A stretch of DNA of 64,000 nucleotides. It comes from Parvibaculum sp. (lineage in GTDB: Bacteria; Pseudomonadota; Alphaproteobacteria; Parvibaculales; Parvibaculaceae). Positions 1 through 8,851 of the stretch are shown here, in pieces. The stretch spans positions 992,001 to 1,056,000 of the forward strand of contig JAUSMV010000030.1 in assembly GCA_030645235.1 (NCBI GenBank), in the 5' to 3' direction. The translations under genes and the position numbers were made by a program. The notes below the pieces were generated by a model that saw only the letters and a list, made by a program, of their open reading frames with translations, was not told the DNA's origin and did no database searches. Position 1 is the first letter of the stretch, and each line of letters begins with the position of its first letter.

Positions 1-1892
1 CGCTGGATCGAAAGCGAGCGGCAATAGTAGAGGCTTTTGACGCCCTGCTTCCATGCCTGAATGTGCAGCTTATTCAAGTCGCGCTTGTGGACGTCGGCGG
101 CGAGGAACAAGTTGACGGACTGCGCCTGATCGATCATCGGGGCGCGGTCGCCGGCGTGTTCGATGACCCAGCGCTGGTCGAGTTCGAACGCGGTTTTGAA
201 CACGTCTTTTTCAACTTCGTCGAGGAAATCCAAATGCTGCACAGAGCCGCCGTTGGTCACGATGGATGACCATGTGTCATCGTCGTTGCGGCCTTTCTCC
301 TCAAGCAATTTCGTCAGGTGACGGTTGCGGACGTTGAAGGAGCCCGACAGCGTTTTATGCGTGAAGGAGTTGGCCGCAATCGGTTCGATGCCCGGCGAGG
401 TGCCGCCGGTGATGATCGAGATCGAGGCTGTCGGCGCGATTGCTGTTTTGTTGGAGAAGCGTTCGTGGAAGCCAAACATTTTGGCGTCGGGGCAAGCGCC
501 GCGCTCGGTGGCGAGTTTCTTTGAGGCCGCATTGACGCCCTCCTGAATCGCTTTGAACATGCGCTTGTTCCAGACCTTGGCCATGACGCCTTCAAACGGG
601 ATCATGTTGGCTTGCAGGAACGAATGATAGCCCATGACGCCGAGACCAACGGAGCGCTCTTGCGCGGCGGCATATTTGGCGCGGCTCATTTCGGCAGGTG
701 CACGGTCGATAAAGTCCTGCAGCACATTGTCGAGGAAGCGCATGCAATCTTCGATGATGGTTTCGTTGTTCTGCCACTCGAAATAGTTTTCGAGATTGAG
801 CGATGACAGGCAGCAAACGGCTGTGCGCTGTTCGCCATGCTGGTCGATGCCGGTGGGCAATGTGATTTCGGCGCAAAGGTTTGAGGTTTTCACTTCAAGG
901 CCCGCGAGCTTGTGATGCTCAGGGCGCGCGTTGTTCACGGTGTCTTTGTAGATGATGTAAGGCTCGCCGGTTTCGATGCGCGAGGTGAGCAAGCGAATCC
1001 AGAGCGAACGGGCTGAAATCGTCTTTTGGACGGTCTTGTCCTTCGGCGACAGCAAAGCCCAGTCAGCGTCAGCCTCGACGGCGCGCATGAAGGCGTCCGA
1101 CACGAGGATGCCGTGATGGAGGTTCAGCGCTTTGCGGTTCGGATCGCCACCTGTGGGGCGGCGCATTTCCATGAACTCTTCGACTTCGGGGTGATCGACC
1201 GGCAGGTAAACCGCCGCCGAGCCGCGACGGAGCGAGCCCTGCGAAATCGCCAGTGTCAGCGAATCCATGACGCGGATGAAGGGGATGATGCCTGACGTCT
1301 TGCCATTGCCGCCGACTGTTTCGCCGATGGAGCGCAGATTGCCCCAATAGGAACCGATGCCGCCGCCCTTGGCTGCGAGCCAGACGTTTTCGTTCCAGAG
1401 GCCCAAAATGCCTTCAAGGCTGTCGGTCGCTTCATTGAGGAAGCAGGAAATGGGCAGGCCGCGCTGGGTGCCGCCGTTCGACAAAACCGGCGTCGCGGGC
1501 ATGAACCAGAGCTTGGAAATATATTCGTAAAGACGCTGTGCATGGTCTTCGTCGTCGGCATAAAAGGACGCGACGCGGGCAAAAAGGTCCTGAAAGCTTT
1601 CGCCGGGCAGCAGATAGCGGTCGCGCAATGTCGCCTTGCCGAATTCGGTCAGCAGCGCATCGCGGCCATGATCGACATGGACGGCAAAGCTCTTCTTGCC
1701 CATGACGGACGGCACCATCTGGACAACCTGATCATTCTCGCCAAAGGGCATTTCAGGTTCGGCGGTCGCAACCATGTCCGCCCGGGGGCGATGCGCCCCT
1801 GAACGTGACGGTGCGCGCTCGCCTGTAATGATCGCGGAAACTGTGGCCTCTACTTCCGTCATATCGAGTACTTTCGACGTATTATTGAGCAT
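1..1892 (-). CDS. nrdA: Ribonucleoside-diphosphate reductase, class I large (alpha) subunit, 3' end outside window
   Basis: Reduces ribonucleoside diphosphates to deoxyribonucleotides together with a radical-bearing beta subunit in the cytosol. About 630 codons are present; the C-terminal tail with its redox-active cysteine pair lies beyond base 1. Visible active-site elements are C150 (ISCFLNE, equivalent to E. coli C225), N338-C340-E342 (SNLCAE, equivalent to N437/C439/E441), the PTAS phosphate loop, and a tyrosine pair (SLYYC) near the window edge that matches the radical-transfer tyrosines. The first 100 residues show no ATP-cone, which E. coli NrdA has. I chose ATG 1892; a second in-frame ATG at 1862 is possible. 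No beta-subunit gene is visible. The gene is divergent from the iminopeptidase at 2283. Confidence 0.93.
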   Translation of the reverse strand, partial: MLNNTSKVLDMTEVEATVSAIITGERAPSRSGAHRPRADMVATAEPEMPFGENDQVVQMVPSVMGKKSFAVHVDHGRDALLTEFGKATLRDRYLLPGESFQDLFARVASFYADDEDHAQRLYEYISKLWFMPATPVLSNGGTQRGLPISCFLNEATDSLEGILGLWNENVWLAAKGGGIGSYWGNLRSIGETVGGNGKTSGIIPFIRVMDSLTLAISQGSLRRGSAAVYLPVDHPEVEEFMEMRRPTGGDPNRKALNLHHGILVSDAFMRAVEADADWALLSPKDKTVQKTISARSLWIRLLTSRIETGEPYIIYKDTVNNARPEHHKLAGLEVKTSNLCAEITLPTGIDQHGEQRTAVCCLSSLNLENYFEWQNNETIIEDCMRFLDNVLQDFIDRAPAEMSRAKYAAAQERSVGLGVMGYHSFLQANMIPFEGVMAKVWNKRMFKAIQEGVNAASKKLATERGACPDAKMFGFHERFSNKTAIAPTASISIITGGTSPGIEPIAANSFTHKTLSGSFNVRNRHLTKLLEEKGRNDDDTWSSIVTNGGSVQHLDFLDEVEKDVFKTAFELDQRWVIEHAGDRAPMIDQAQSVNLFLAADVHKRDLNKLHIQAWKQGVKSLYYCRSLSIQ

Positions 1893-2282
1893 AAAAATCC
1901 CCTATTGGCCCCTTTGTGCCCGCTCCGCCGCCGCGAAAGACACAAAAATCCCCGTGCGGCGCATATAGGTTCGCCGCTAATCCACCCGGCATGGGCAGAA
2001 ATCTCTGATTCGATGATTGCGCGTCGCCCGATCAATAGTGTCACCGAAGCACCGCGCGTCTAGATATAGTAGCCAAGCTGTGACTCACGTCAACGAAACT
2101 ATGAACGGAAAGTGAAGAATATATTTTCCCACAGGTAGATTTCGGACTTGACGATAGGACAGATGACGCAAGGGCCGCACCCGTTTATTGAGACTTATCA
2201 ACAGCTTGATTCAGGGCGGGACGGCGGGCCTAATGGCACAAACGGCGGTCGGCAGCCGTCTTCTTAAAAGGTATGCATCCTC
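1893..2282. other. Divergent intergenic region between nrdA and the iminopeptidase
   Basis: This 390-bp stretch is the only gene-free interval longer than 300 bases. It separates two divergent genes and holds the candidate nrdA promoter. On the plus strand an AAAAGG sequence about 15 bases before ATG 2283 could serve as ribosome-binding site for the iminopeptidase. I see no RNA gene, convincing small ORF or repeat in it. Confidence 0.6.
2064..2093 (-). promoter_or_regulatory. Candidate housekeeping promoter of nrdA
   Basis: On the minus strand a TTGACG -35 (2088-2093) and a CTATAT -10 (2064-2069) are separated by 18 bp. The context GGCTACTATATC resembles the alphaproteobacterial TTGAC...GCTANAWC promoter. 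It would give a leader of about 165 nt before ATG 1892. No paired NrdR boxes at the usual spacing were found, although AT-rich ATATAT cores occur here and near 2123. Based on sequence match only. Confidence 0.42.
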
Positions 2283-3248
2283 ATGTTTGATACGTCGGCG
2301 CGGCGCACGCTTTTTCCCGAAATTGAGCCCTATCGGACCGGTTTTTTGCAGGTTTCGGCCCTTCATCGCCTCTATTTTGAAGAATGCGGCAATCCGAACG
2401 GCAAGCCCGTCATCATCATTCATGGCGGACCGGGGGGCGGCTCGAACCCCACGATGCGGCGCACGCATGACGGGACGCGCTACCGAATCATCCTGTTTGA
2501 TCAGCGCGGCTGCGGGCGCTCGACGCCTCATGCCGAATTGGACGGCAACACGACATGGGATCTGGTCGCCGACATGGAGAAGCTCCGCGAGCACCTCAAA
2601 ATCGAACGCTGGCAGTTGTGCGGCGGGTCATGGGGCTCGACGCTGGCGCTCGCCTATGCCGAGACGCATCCCAACCGCGTTAGCGAAATCATCCTGCGCG
2701 GGATTTTCACACTGCGGAAGCGCGAGCTTGACCATTTCTATCAGGAGGGGACGGACGCGATGTTCCCCGATGCGTGGGAAAAGTTCATTGAACCGATCCC
2801 CGTCGCCGAGCGCGGCAATCTGATGAGCGCCTATTATAAGCGGCTCACAGGGACGAATGAGGCCGAAAAGATCGCTTGCGCCAAGGCCTGGAGCATCTGG
2901 GAGGGGACGACGCTGTCGCTCTATTCCGATCCCGAACGCATCGCGCGCTTTGCCGACGGGCATTTCGCTTTGGCCTTCGCCCGGATCGAATGCCATTACT
3001 TTATGAACAAGGGCTGGTTTGAACCGCAGGATCAGTTGATCCGCAATGCCGGACTGCTGAAGGGCATTCCCGGTGTGATCGCGCAAGGCCGCTACGATGT
3101 GGTGACGCCGATGTTCACAGCCTGGGATCTCGCCAAGGCATGGCCCGATGCGGAACTCAACATTGTGCCGGACGCGGGACACACGGCGACGGAGCCGGGG
3201 ATTGTCGATGTGATGGTGCGGGCGAGCGACCGGTTTGCGAGCGCCTGA
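2283..3248 (+). CDS. pip: Proline iminopeptidase (alpha/beta hydrolase, S33 family)
   Basis: Cytosolic aminopeptidase that removes N-terminal proline from peptides. The 321-residue protein has the full family pattern: oxyanion-hole HGGPGGG (about residues 47-53), DQRGCGRS (73-80), nucleophile elbow GGSWGS with Ser116, an acidic residue in QGRYDVVTP near 268, and the catalytic His in DAGHTATEPG near 296. The length is normal for the family. The stop lies 4 nt before the ATG of the amidotransferase-like gene, so the two are probably co-transcribed. No anomalies seen. Confidence 0.93.
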   Translation: MFDTSARRTLFPEIEPYRTGFLQVSALHRLYFEECGNPNGKPVIIIHGGPGGGSNPTMRRTHDGTRYRIILFDQRGCGRSTPHAELDGNTTWDLVADMEKLREHLKIERWQLCGGSWGSTLALAYAETHPNRVSEIILRGIFTLRKRELDHFYQEGTDAMFPDAWEKFIEPIPVAERGNLMSAYYKRLTGTNEAEKIACAKAWSIWEGTTLSLYSDPERIARFADGHFALAFARIECHYFMNKGWFEPQDQLIRNAGLLKGIPGVIAQGRYDVVTPMFTAWDLAKAWPDAELNIVPDAGHTATEPGIVDVMVRASDRFASA

Positions 3249-3252
3249 CACG

Positions 3253-3939
3253 ATGCACATTCTCTATCTCGTCAATGAACCCAATTCCGGTCCCGGTGTT
3301 TTGCTCGAAGAAGCGACGCGGCTGGGGGCGAGCCATGAGATTGTCGCCACATATGAAGGCGGCGAAGTGCCCTCCTCTCATGCGGACTATGACGGGCTCG
3401 TCGTCATGGGCGGGATCATGGGCGTTTATGAGGACGCTGCGCATCCGTTCATTGAGCACACGCGGGCACTCATTCGCGCGTTTCATCACGCGGACAAGCC
3501 TGTGATGGGCGTCTGTCTCGGCGCGCAGATGCTGGCAAGCGCATTCGGCGGGCGCGTTTATAAAATGGGATATGACGAGTGGGGGTTTCTGGCGCAGACA
3601 TGGGAACCCGCTGCGAAGGATGATCCGCTGCTGCATGATGCGCCGGAGGCTTTGCGCATTCTGCACTGGCATGGCGATACGTTTGAACTGCCTGATGGCG
3701 CTGTGCGGCTTTCGACGCGGGAGACCTGTCCCAATCAGGCGTTCCGCGTGGGCGCAAAATCCTACGGGTTTCAGTTTCATCTGGAAGTGACGAAGGCGAC
3801 ACTTGATCACTGGATCGACTGGCGCGCGCGGGACAAGAGCGCGGCGGCGGCCGACGTGCGGGCGCTGAGCAATGTCGAGGCGCTCGCGGAGGCGCAGGTT
3901 TTTGCGCGGGATGTGATGGCAAGGTGGATGGAGCTTTAA
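3253..3939 (+). CDS. Class I glutamine amidotransferase-like protein
   Basis: A 228-residue stand-alone GATase1 domain of the GMP-synthase/YfeJ-like type. The triad is visible: Cys88 in the elbow GVCLGAQ, and His176 and Glu178 in FQFHLEV. Such free-standing proteins hydrolyse glutamine or gamma-glutamyl compounds; the partner and substrate cannot be told from sequence. ATG 3253 was chosen over an upstream TTG (3235) that would overlap the iminopeptidase. It is the second gene of a likely two-gene operon, which suggests, as inference only, a role in peptide or amino-acid scavenging. Confidence 0.85.
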   Translation: MHILYLVNEPNSGPGVLLEEATRLGASHEIVATYEGGEVPSSHADYDGLVVMGGIMGVYEDAAHPFIEHTRALIRAFHHADKPVMGVCLGAQMLASAFGGRVYKMGYDEWGFLAQTWEPAAKDDPLLHDAPEALRILHWHGDTFELPDGAVRLSTRETCPNQAFRVGAKSYGFQFHLEVTKATLDHWIDWRARDKSAAAADVRALSNVEALAEAQVFARDVMARWMEL

Positions 3940-3953
3940 GAAAGCCCCTCACC

Positions 3954-3996
3954 CGAAACGCAAGAGCGTTTCGACCTCTCCCAGAGGGAGAGGTCG
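3954..3996. repeat. Double-hairpin intergenic element between convergent genes
   Basis: Two adjoining perfect stem-loops: an 8-bp stem CGAAACGC/GCGTTTCG (3954-3961 with 3966-3973) and an 11-bp stem beginning CGACCTCTCCC (3972-3982 with 3986-3996). They sit between the convergent amidotransferase and SDR genes, where they could act as a bidirectional terminator. The CCTCTCCC...GGGAGAGG motif is the kind of palindrome repeated many times in alphaproteobacterial genomes. Confidence 0.7.
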
Positions 3997-4003
3997 AGAA
4001 AGA

Positions 4004-4774
4004 TCAGAAATTCACGCGGCTTGTCAGGGCGCCGTCAACGACCATGTTGATGCCGCTGGTGAAGGATGAGTTGGGCGACGACAGAAAGACCGTCGCGTTG
4101 GCGATATCCTGCGGGGTGGCCATGCGACCCATCGGGTTGCGAGCCATTGTGGCTTTGAACAGGTCGGGCATGTGTTCTTCGACCATGCCCCAGACGCCGC
4201 CTTTGAAATAGACCGTGCCGGGCGAGACGATATTGTAGCGGATGTGTTTGCCCGCGTGCTCTTTGGCGAGGCCTTTCGCAAGATGGATTTGCGACGCTTT
4301 CATCGCGCCGTAAGCGTTGCCGTTTGATGTTTCAGCCGCCGAAATCGACGAGATGATAACCACCGAAGCATCGCCGTGTTTGGCCGCTGATTTTTCGAGG
4401 AACGGAAAGGCCGCCTCGCAAACGCGCTGGGCGCCCATGACGTCAATTTCAAAACAAGCGCGCCATGCGTCTTCCTTGTTGCCTTGCGCAAGCGCCGAAG
4501 CATTGTTGACGACAATGTCGAGGCCGCCCATGGCGGTCGCCGTATCAACAATCCATTTTTGCAGAGCCGGACCGTCGGCAATATCGACAACGCCGCCGAT
4601 GACATTGGTGCCGGATTTTTTCAACGCCGCGACGGCCTCTTCGACCTGATCTTTGTTGCGCGCGCAAATGGCGATGTCAGCGCCTTCAGCGGCCAAAGTT
4701 TCGGCGATGGCGCGACCGATGCCGCGTGTGGCACCCGTGATGATCGCCTTTTTGCTCTTGAGTTTGAGATCCAT
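4004..4774 (-). CDS. Short-chain dehydrogenase/reductase
   Basis: A 256-residue classical SDR (FabG-like), predicted to oxidise or reduce a hydroxy/keto group with NAD(P)H; the substrate is unknown. It shows the nucleotide-binding TGATRGIG (residues 14-21), NNAS after the fourth strand, a catalytic Ser in the IISSIS region, and the YGAMK catalytic Tyr/Lys pair. The C-terminal region SSPNSSFTSG...VDGA is typical. An AGGGAGA ribosome-binding site precedes the ATG. It begins 30 nt after the antiporter gene on the same strand, so the two may share a transcript. Confidence 0.88.
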   Translation of the reverse strand: MDLKLKSKKAIITGATRGIGRAIAETLAAEGADIAICARNKDQVEEAVAALKKSGTNVIGGVVDIADGPALQKWIVDTATAMGGLDIVVNNASALAQGNKEDAWRACFEIDVMGAQRVCEAAFPFLEKSAAKHGDASVVIISSISAAETSNGNAYGAMKASQIHLAKGLAKEHAGKHIRYNIVSPGTVYFKGGVWGMVEEHMPDLFKATMARNPMGRMATPQDIANATVFLSSPNSSFTSGINMVVDGALTSRVNF

Positions 4775-4804
4775 TTTTTAAGTCTCCCTGTTTTGGTTTC
4801 TAAA

Positions 4805-6646
4805 TCAGTGGTTCGGATCGGTGAGGAAAAGCTCGCGGATCGAGCGCGAGACTTCTTCAAGGCGGACGCGCAACCTTGTGGAGAAGCGCAGCGGCGGCGG
4901 CGGATCAAGATCGAGACCGATCATTTTGGGCGTGTCGTCTTCGCCGGTACTGAGTGCCACAAGATCAACCGTGCCGGCGCGGACGCGCGCGCCATCGGCA
5001 ATGGCAGAGCCAAGCCGCGCATGCATGACGGCGGCGAGCGTCAGGTCGCGCTCATGCGGCGTCACGAGGAAGCCATACATGTCAGCGACTTCGCCTGCAT
5101 TGGCGTCCGAACTCAGCGTGAAATCGACGGAGCCGATGTCCATCGATTTGGGGCGTGCTTTGCGCGCAGCAAAGAGACGATCGAGCGAGGCGAGATCGGC
5201 TGTGCTGGTGACGAGCATGACGACATCACCTGCGCGCATGCCGTCGGACGGCACCTTGTTCATGGTCTGACCGTCGCGCATCACGGAGATGACTTCGGTG
5301 CCCGATACGGAGAGCGGCATGCGGGCAAGACGACGCCGCGCGATGAGGCTCATCGGATCGACCGTATAGGCCACGACTGAACGGTCGAGACCGGCGGGGA
5401 TTGCCAGTTCCACACGGGCGCGCGCTTTGGGGCGCGGCGGCAGCTCAACATCGGTCAATTTCGCAGCGACCGAAATCGTCCAGCCCTGCACGACGAGCGA
5501 GGCCAGCACAGCGATGAAGGCGATGCCGAAGATCGTTTCGGCATGATCAATGCGGCCGATGACAGGGATGGTCGCCAAAAAGATAGGCACAGCTCCGCGG
5601 AGACCCACCCATGAGATGAACGCAACCTCGCCGCGTTTGAACTTCAACGGCAGGATCGAGGCATAGACCGCGATAGGGCGGGCGACAAAGATAAGAACCG
5701 CAGCGATGAGAAGCGCGGGGCCAATGATGGGCACGAGCTTCGACGGCGTGGCAAGCAGGCCCATCATCAGGAACATGCCGATCTGGGCGAGCCATGAGAG
5801 ACCATCGAGGAAGCGGCTGATCTCGGTGGTGGCGCGGTGGGGGTTGTTGCCCAGGGTCGTACCGACGAGATAGATCGCGAGAAAGCCCGACGCCTGCGCG
5901 GCCTGCGCCGTGGCGAAGACAACGAGGGCCAGTGCGAGCGCAAAAATCGGATAGATACCCGGCGAAAATTTGAGACGGTTCACCGCGCGCAGCACAACAT
6001 GGCCGCCGACAAGACCGAAAAGAATGCCGCCGCCCATCTGCCAGATGAAATCTGCCGTGAGCTGAAGGGCTAATTCCAAAGTGACCTCGCCCAGGTCGCC
6101 TTTGGGCAGGCCCGTGACGATCAACCCGACGATGGCCATGGTGAGGAAAATCGACATCGGGTCATTGATGCCGGACTCGATTTCGAGCGTGTCGCTGACA
6201 CGGGGGCGGAGCCGCAACCCACGCAGATGCAGCAGCAGGAAGACGGCGGCGGCGTCGGTCGGGCCGACAATCGCGCCGATCAGCAACGAATGGAGCCAGT
6301 CATAGCCCAAAACATAATGCGCAGCCGCACCCGTTATGGCCGTTGTGAGGAAGACGCCCAAAGTGGCGAGCAACAAGGCGGGCATGAGCGCACGGCCAAA
6401 GGCATCGCGGGTGGTGCGCAGGCCACCGTCAAACAGGATAACGGCAAGGGAGACGGAGCCGACGAGATAGACAAGCCGGTAATCAGAAAAGACGATGCCG
6501 CCCGGTCCATCTTCGCCCGCCAGCATGCCGAAAGCGAGAAAGACGAGCAGCAAAGGGGCACCGATGCGGGACGACAGGACGCCCGCAAAAATCGCGAAAG
6601 TGATCAGCGCGGCACTGACAAGGATGATCTGGTTGGCTAAATCCAT
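4805..6646 (-). CDS. CvrA/NhaP2-type potassium(cation)/proton antiporter
   Basis: Inner-membrane monovalent cation:proton antiporter of the CPA1/CPA2 group with a regulatory cytoplasmic tail. The first ~390 residues hold 12-13 hydrophobic segments with the conserved GPTDAAAV and ESGINDP exchanger motifs and WVGLRGAVPIFLA. The remaining ~220 residues match a TrkA-C/RCK_C-like domain (SVSGTEVISVMRDG..., ending near VTSTADL) followed by a CorC/HlyC-like transporter-associated domain, the order found in CvrA. ATG 6646 places the first membrane helix at the N-terminus; an upstream in-frame ATG at 6730 would add 28 non-hydrophobic residues. It precedes the SDR gene and is divergent from the acyl-CoA dehydrogenase at 6842. 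Confidence 0.88.
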   Translation of the reverse strand: MDLANQIILVSAALITFAIFAGVLSSRIGAPLLLVFLAFGMLAGEDGPGGIVFSDYRLVYLVGSVSLAVILFDGGLRTTRDAFGRALMPALLLATLGVFLTTAITGAAAHYVLGYDWLHSLLIGAIVGPTDAAAVFLLLHLRGLRLRPRVSDTLEIESGINDPMSIFLTMAIVGLIVTGLPKGDLGEVTLELALQLTADFIWQMGGGILFGLVGGHVVLRAVNRLKFSPGIYPIFALALALVVFATAQAAQASGFLAIYLVGTTLGNNPHRATTEISRFLDGLSWLAQIGMFLMMGLLATPSKLVPIIGPALLIAAVLIFVARPIAVYASILPLKFKRGEVAFISWVGLRGAVPIFLATIPVIGRIDHAETIFGIAFIAVLASLVVQGWTISVAAKLTDVELPPRPKARARVELAIPAGLDRSVVAYTVDPMSLIARRRLARMPLSVSGTEVISVMRDGQTMNKVPSDGMRAGDVVMLVTSTADLASLDRLFAARKARPKSMDIGSVDFTLSSDANAGEVADMYGFLVTPHERDLTLAAVMHARLGSAIADGARVRAGTVDLVALSTGEDDTPKMIGLDLDPPPPLRFSTRLRVRLEEVSRSIRELFLTDPNH

Positions 6647-6841
6647 GAAACGGGGGAGTTCTTTCGGGGTTTCGAGCAAAAAGGAAGCGGCCCGCAAACG
6701 GAAGCAGGGTTTGCGGGAATGAACGGGCAATGGTCATAGACCGAGGGACGGACGCCGCTATAGTGTAGAGCAAAGCCCTAACGGGGCATCAAAAATAACG
6801 GCGCAATCTGAAGCGTCTCGCGCTTTTTTCGGGAGGAAAAT

Positions 6842-8050
6842 ATGGACCTGGCCATGCGGGCGGAGGATGTCGCATTTCGTGACGAAGTGCGGGCCTTTCT
6901 CAAAGACAATCTCAGCGAAGACCTGAAAGCCCATGCGCGGCTGACGCCCGGCATTCTGTCGGATCAGGATTTGCGCGTTGAATGGCTGAAGCGGCTTAAC
7001 GCGCGCGGCTGGGCGGCCCCGAGCTGGCCCAAGCAGTTTGGTGGTCCGGGTTGGACTGTGATGCAGCGTTTCCTCTTTTCGTCGGAATGTGCCTCTGCCG
7101 GTGCGCCTGCGGGCTCCAATATGGGGCTTGCGATGGTCGGGCCGACACTGATGGGCCACGGCACGAAAGAGCAGCAGGACTATTACCTGCCGCGCATTCT
7201 CAGCGGTGAAGACTGGTGGTGTCAGGGCTATTCAGAACCGGGCTCGGGTTCCGATCTTGCCTCCCTCCAGTGCAAGGCTGTGGCCGATGGCGACGACTAT
7301 GTCATCAACGGTACGAAGCTCTGGACCACGGGCGCGCATCAGTCGAACAAGATGTTCTGCCTTGTCCGCACGGATTCGTCCGCCAAGCCGCAGGAAGGTA
7401 TTTCCTTCATTCTCATTGATGACTTCCACGCCAAGGGCATCAAGGTTGATCCGATCCTGACGCTGGCGGGCGACCATGAAGTCAATCAGGTGTTCTTTGA
7501 CGATGTGCGCGTGCCGAAAAAGAATCTCGTCGGCGCAGAAAACAACGGCTGGACGGTCGCGAAGTACCTCTTGGAATTTGAACGCGGCGGCGCGGCGCAT
7601 GGCGCGGGCTTGCGCAGCGCCCTCAATAAGCTCCGTGTGATTGCAGGCACCGAGCATAGCGGCGATGGCTCAAAGCTCATCGACGATCCGGCCTTCCGCC
7701 GCAAGGTGGAAGAAACCGAAGTGCAGGTGACAGCGGTTGAGTTCACCGAGCACCGCATCATGTCGGCGCTCTCGAGCGGACAGAATCCCGGCGCGGCGGC
7801 ATCGATGATCAAGCTCACAGGGGCTGACACCAACCAGCGCATCACGGAACTCGCGGTTGAAGCGATATCCTATTACGCGCAACCCGATGTGATGGAAGCC
7901 CGCACATGGGGTTCCAACGTCGCGCCGGTCGGTCAGCCGCATACGCTGATGGTGATGCCTAAATATCTCAACACCCGCGCGCAGACGATTTTCGGCGGGT
8001 CGAATGAGGTGCAGCACAACATCATGGCAAAGGCTGTGCTGGGGCTCTAA
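6842..8050 (+). CDS. Acyl-CoA dehydrogenase family protein (FadE17/PimC-like)
   Basis: A 402-residue flavoenzyme expected to introduce an alpha,beta double bond into an acyl-CoA. It contains the FAD/substrate motif CQGYSEPGSGSDLASLQ (near residues 124-140), the LEFERGG stretch carrying a Glu-Arg at the position used as catalytic base in LCAD/IVD-type enzymes, and the C-terminal FGGSNEVQHNIMAKAVLGL. A GGGAGGAAA ribosome-binding site precedes ATG 6842. A close paralogue lies at 9818-11020. Members of this branch often act on branched, cyclic or dicarboxylic acyl-CoAs, but the substrate here is unknown. Confidence 0.9.
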   Translation: MDLAMRAEDVAFRDEVRAFLKDNLSEDLKAHARLTPGILSDQDLRVEWLKRLNARGWAAPSWPKQFGGPGWTVMQRFLFSSECASAGAPAGSNMGLAMVGPTLMGHGTKEQQDYYLPRILSGEDWWCQGYSEPGSGSDLASLQCKAVADGDDYVINGTKLWTTGAHQSNKMFCLVRTDSSAKPQEGISFILIDDFHAKGIKVDPILTLAGDHEVNQVFFDDVRVPKKNLVGAENNGWTVAKYLLEFERGGAAHGAGLRSALNKLRVIAGTEHSGDGSKLIDDPAFRRKVEETEVQVTAVEFTEHRIMSALSSGQNPGAAASMIKLTGADTNQRITELAVEAISYYAQPDVMEARTWGSNVAPVGQPHTLMVMPKYLNTRAQTIFGGSNEVQHNIMAKAVLGL

Positions 8051-8079
8051 GCGCTTCTGCGCCTTTCATATAAACACGC

Positions 8080-8108
8080 AAATGGCCGGGCATCATGTCC
8101 GGCCATTT
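8080..8108. terminator. Bidirectional intrinsic terminator
   Basis: A perfect 10-bp stem AAATGGCCGG/CCGGCCATTT with a short loop lies between the stop of the plus-strand acyl-CoA dehydrogenase and the stop of the minus-strand TetR gene. T-rich sequence follows on the plus strand, and A/T-rich sequence flanks it on the other side. It can serve both convergent genes. Confidence 0.75.
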
Positions 8109-8113
8109 TCATT

Positions 8114-8740
8114 TCACCCCGCTTCGGGATCGCGGCCCACGGCCATGCGGTAGGTGAGGCGGGCCAATTCGCGCGTGAGAACGGCGCGGGTGGCGGCGTC
8201 CGTGTTGCGGAAGGCGATTTCTAAAATGGCGTTGCTGAGCATCTGTGAGATCAACCATGCGTCCATTTCGGGCGCGGGGAGATTGAGCACATCTGCCGAG
8301 CGGACGCGGATCATTTGCGTAAAGTCAGTCATGGCGGCACGCGAGGCGCGCACCGCCGGCAGTTGCCGCACGAAGGGGATCTGGCGCAGCAGCGCGTGAT
8401 AGACGTCGCGCTCGGCAACCATGGTCGCGACGGCACTCTCCAAAATATGGGCAACGCCTTCCCACGGGCGCATGGACGAGGCGGGGATGAGCGCGTTTTG
8501 CATCACGGTGACAAGCGCCTGCATGCGCCGCTCGGCAAGGATCGCGATGATTGTCTCTTTGTTGGAGAAAAACTCATAGAGCGTGCCGATCGACACCCCG
8601 GCCCGTTGAGCGATGTGGTTCGTCGTCAGCGCCTCATAGGTGCCGCCTGATAAAAGCTGAGCAGAGGCCTCGATAATGGCATCAAAACTCGCCCTGGAAC
8701 GGGCCTGTTTTGGAAGCTTTTTCGGTGTGAAATCAATCAT
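8114..8740 (-). CDS. TetR/AcrR family transcriptional regulator
   Basis: A 208-residue TetR-type repressor. Residues 13-60 form the HTH domain (RASFDAIIEAS... TTNHIAQRAGVSIGTLYEFFSNKETI). The remaining helical part is the ligand-binding and dimerisation domain. The gene is divergent from the DUF2236 gene with 111 bp between their starts, and an inverted repeat there (8779-8809) could be its operator. It probably controls the DUF2236 gene and perhaps the flanking acyl-CoA dehydrogenases. The inducer is unknown; an acyl-CoA or lipid is a reasonable guess from context. Confidence 0.9.
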   Translation of the reverse strand: MIDFTPKKLPKQARSRASFDAIIEASAQLLSGGTYEALTTNHIAQRAGVSIGTLYEFFSNKETIIAILAERRMQALVTVMQNALIPASSMRPWEGVAHILESAVATMVAERDVYHALLRQIPFVRQLPAVRASRAAMTDFTQMIRVRSADVLNLPAPEMDAWLISQMLSNAILEIAFRNTDAATRAVLTRELARLTYRMAVGRDPEAG

Positions 8741-8778
8741 TTAAGGTTCCCCCGCGGGGTGCCGTTATGGGAAGGGCC

Positions 8779-8809
8779 AATCCGAGTATTCCGAGTAATT
8801 GCTTGGATT
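8779..8809. promoter_or_regulatory. Candidate TetR operator between divergent genes
   Basis: Imperfect inverted repeat AATCCGAG (8779-8786) and CTTGGATT (8802-8809), matching at 7 of 8 positions, with an internal direct repeat CCGAGTA-TT-CCGAGTA. It sits between the divergent TetR and DUF2236 genes, where autoregulating TetR proteins commonly bind. Binding is inferred. Confidence 0.4.
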
Positions 8810-8851
8810 ACAATGGCTGACCGATATTCAGTGCCCGAAAGGCCCGACGAC

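Noticed and set aside
2060-2130. Paired NrdR boxes upstream of nrdA
   Set aside because: Two AT-rich cores exist, but about 56 bp apart rather than the usual ~31 bp, and neither fits the consensus well.
4484-5380. 298-residue plus-strand reading frame
   Set aside because: Antisense to the SDR and antiporter genes, which both show intact family motifs.
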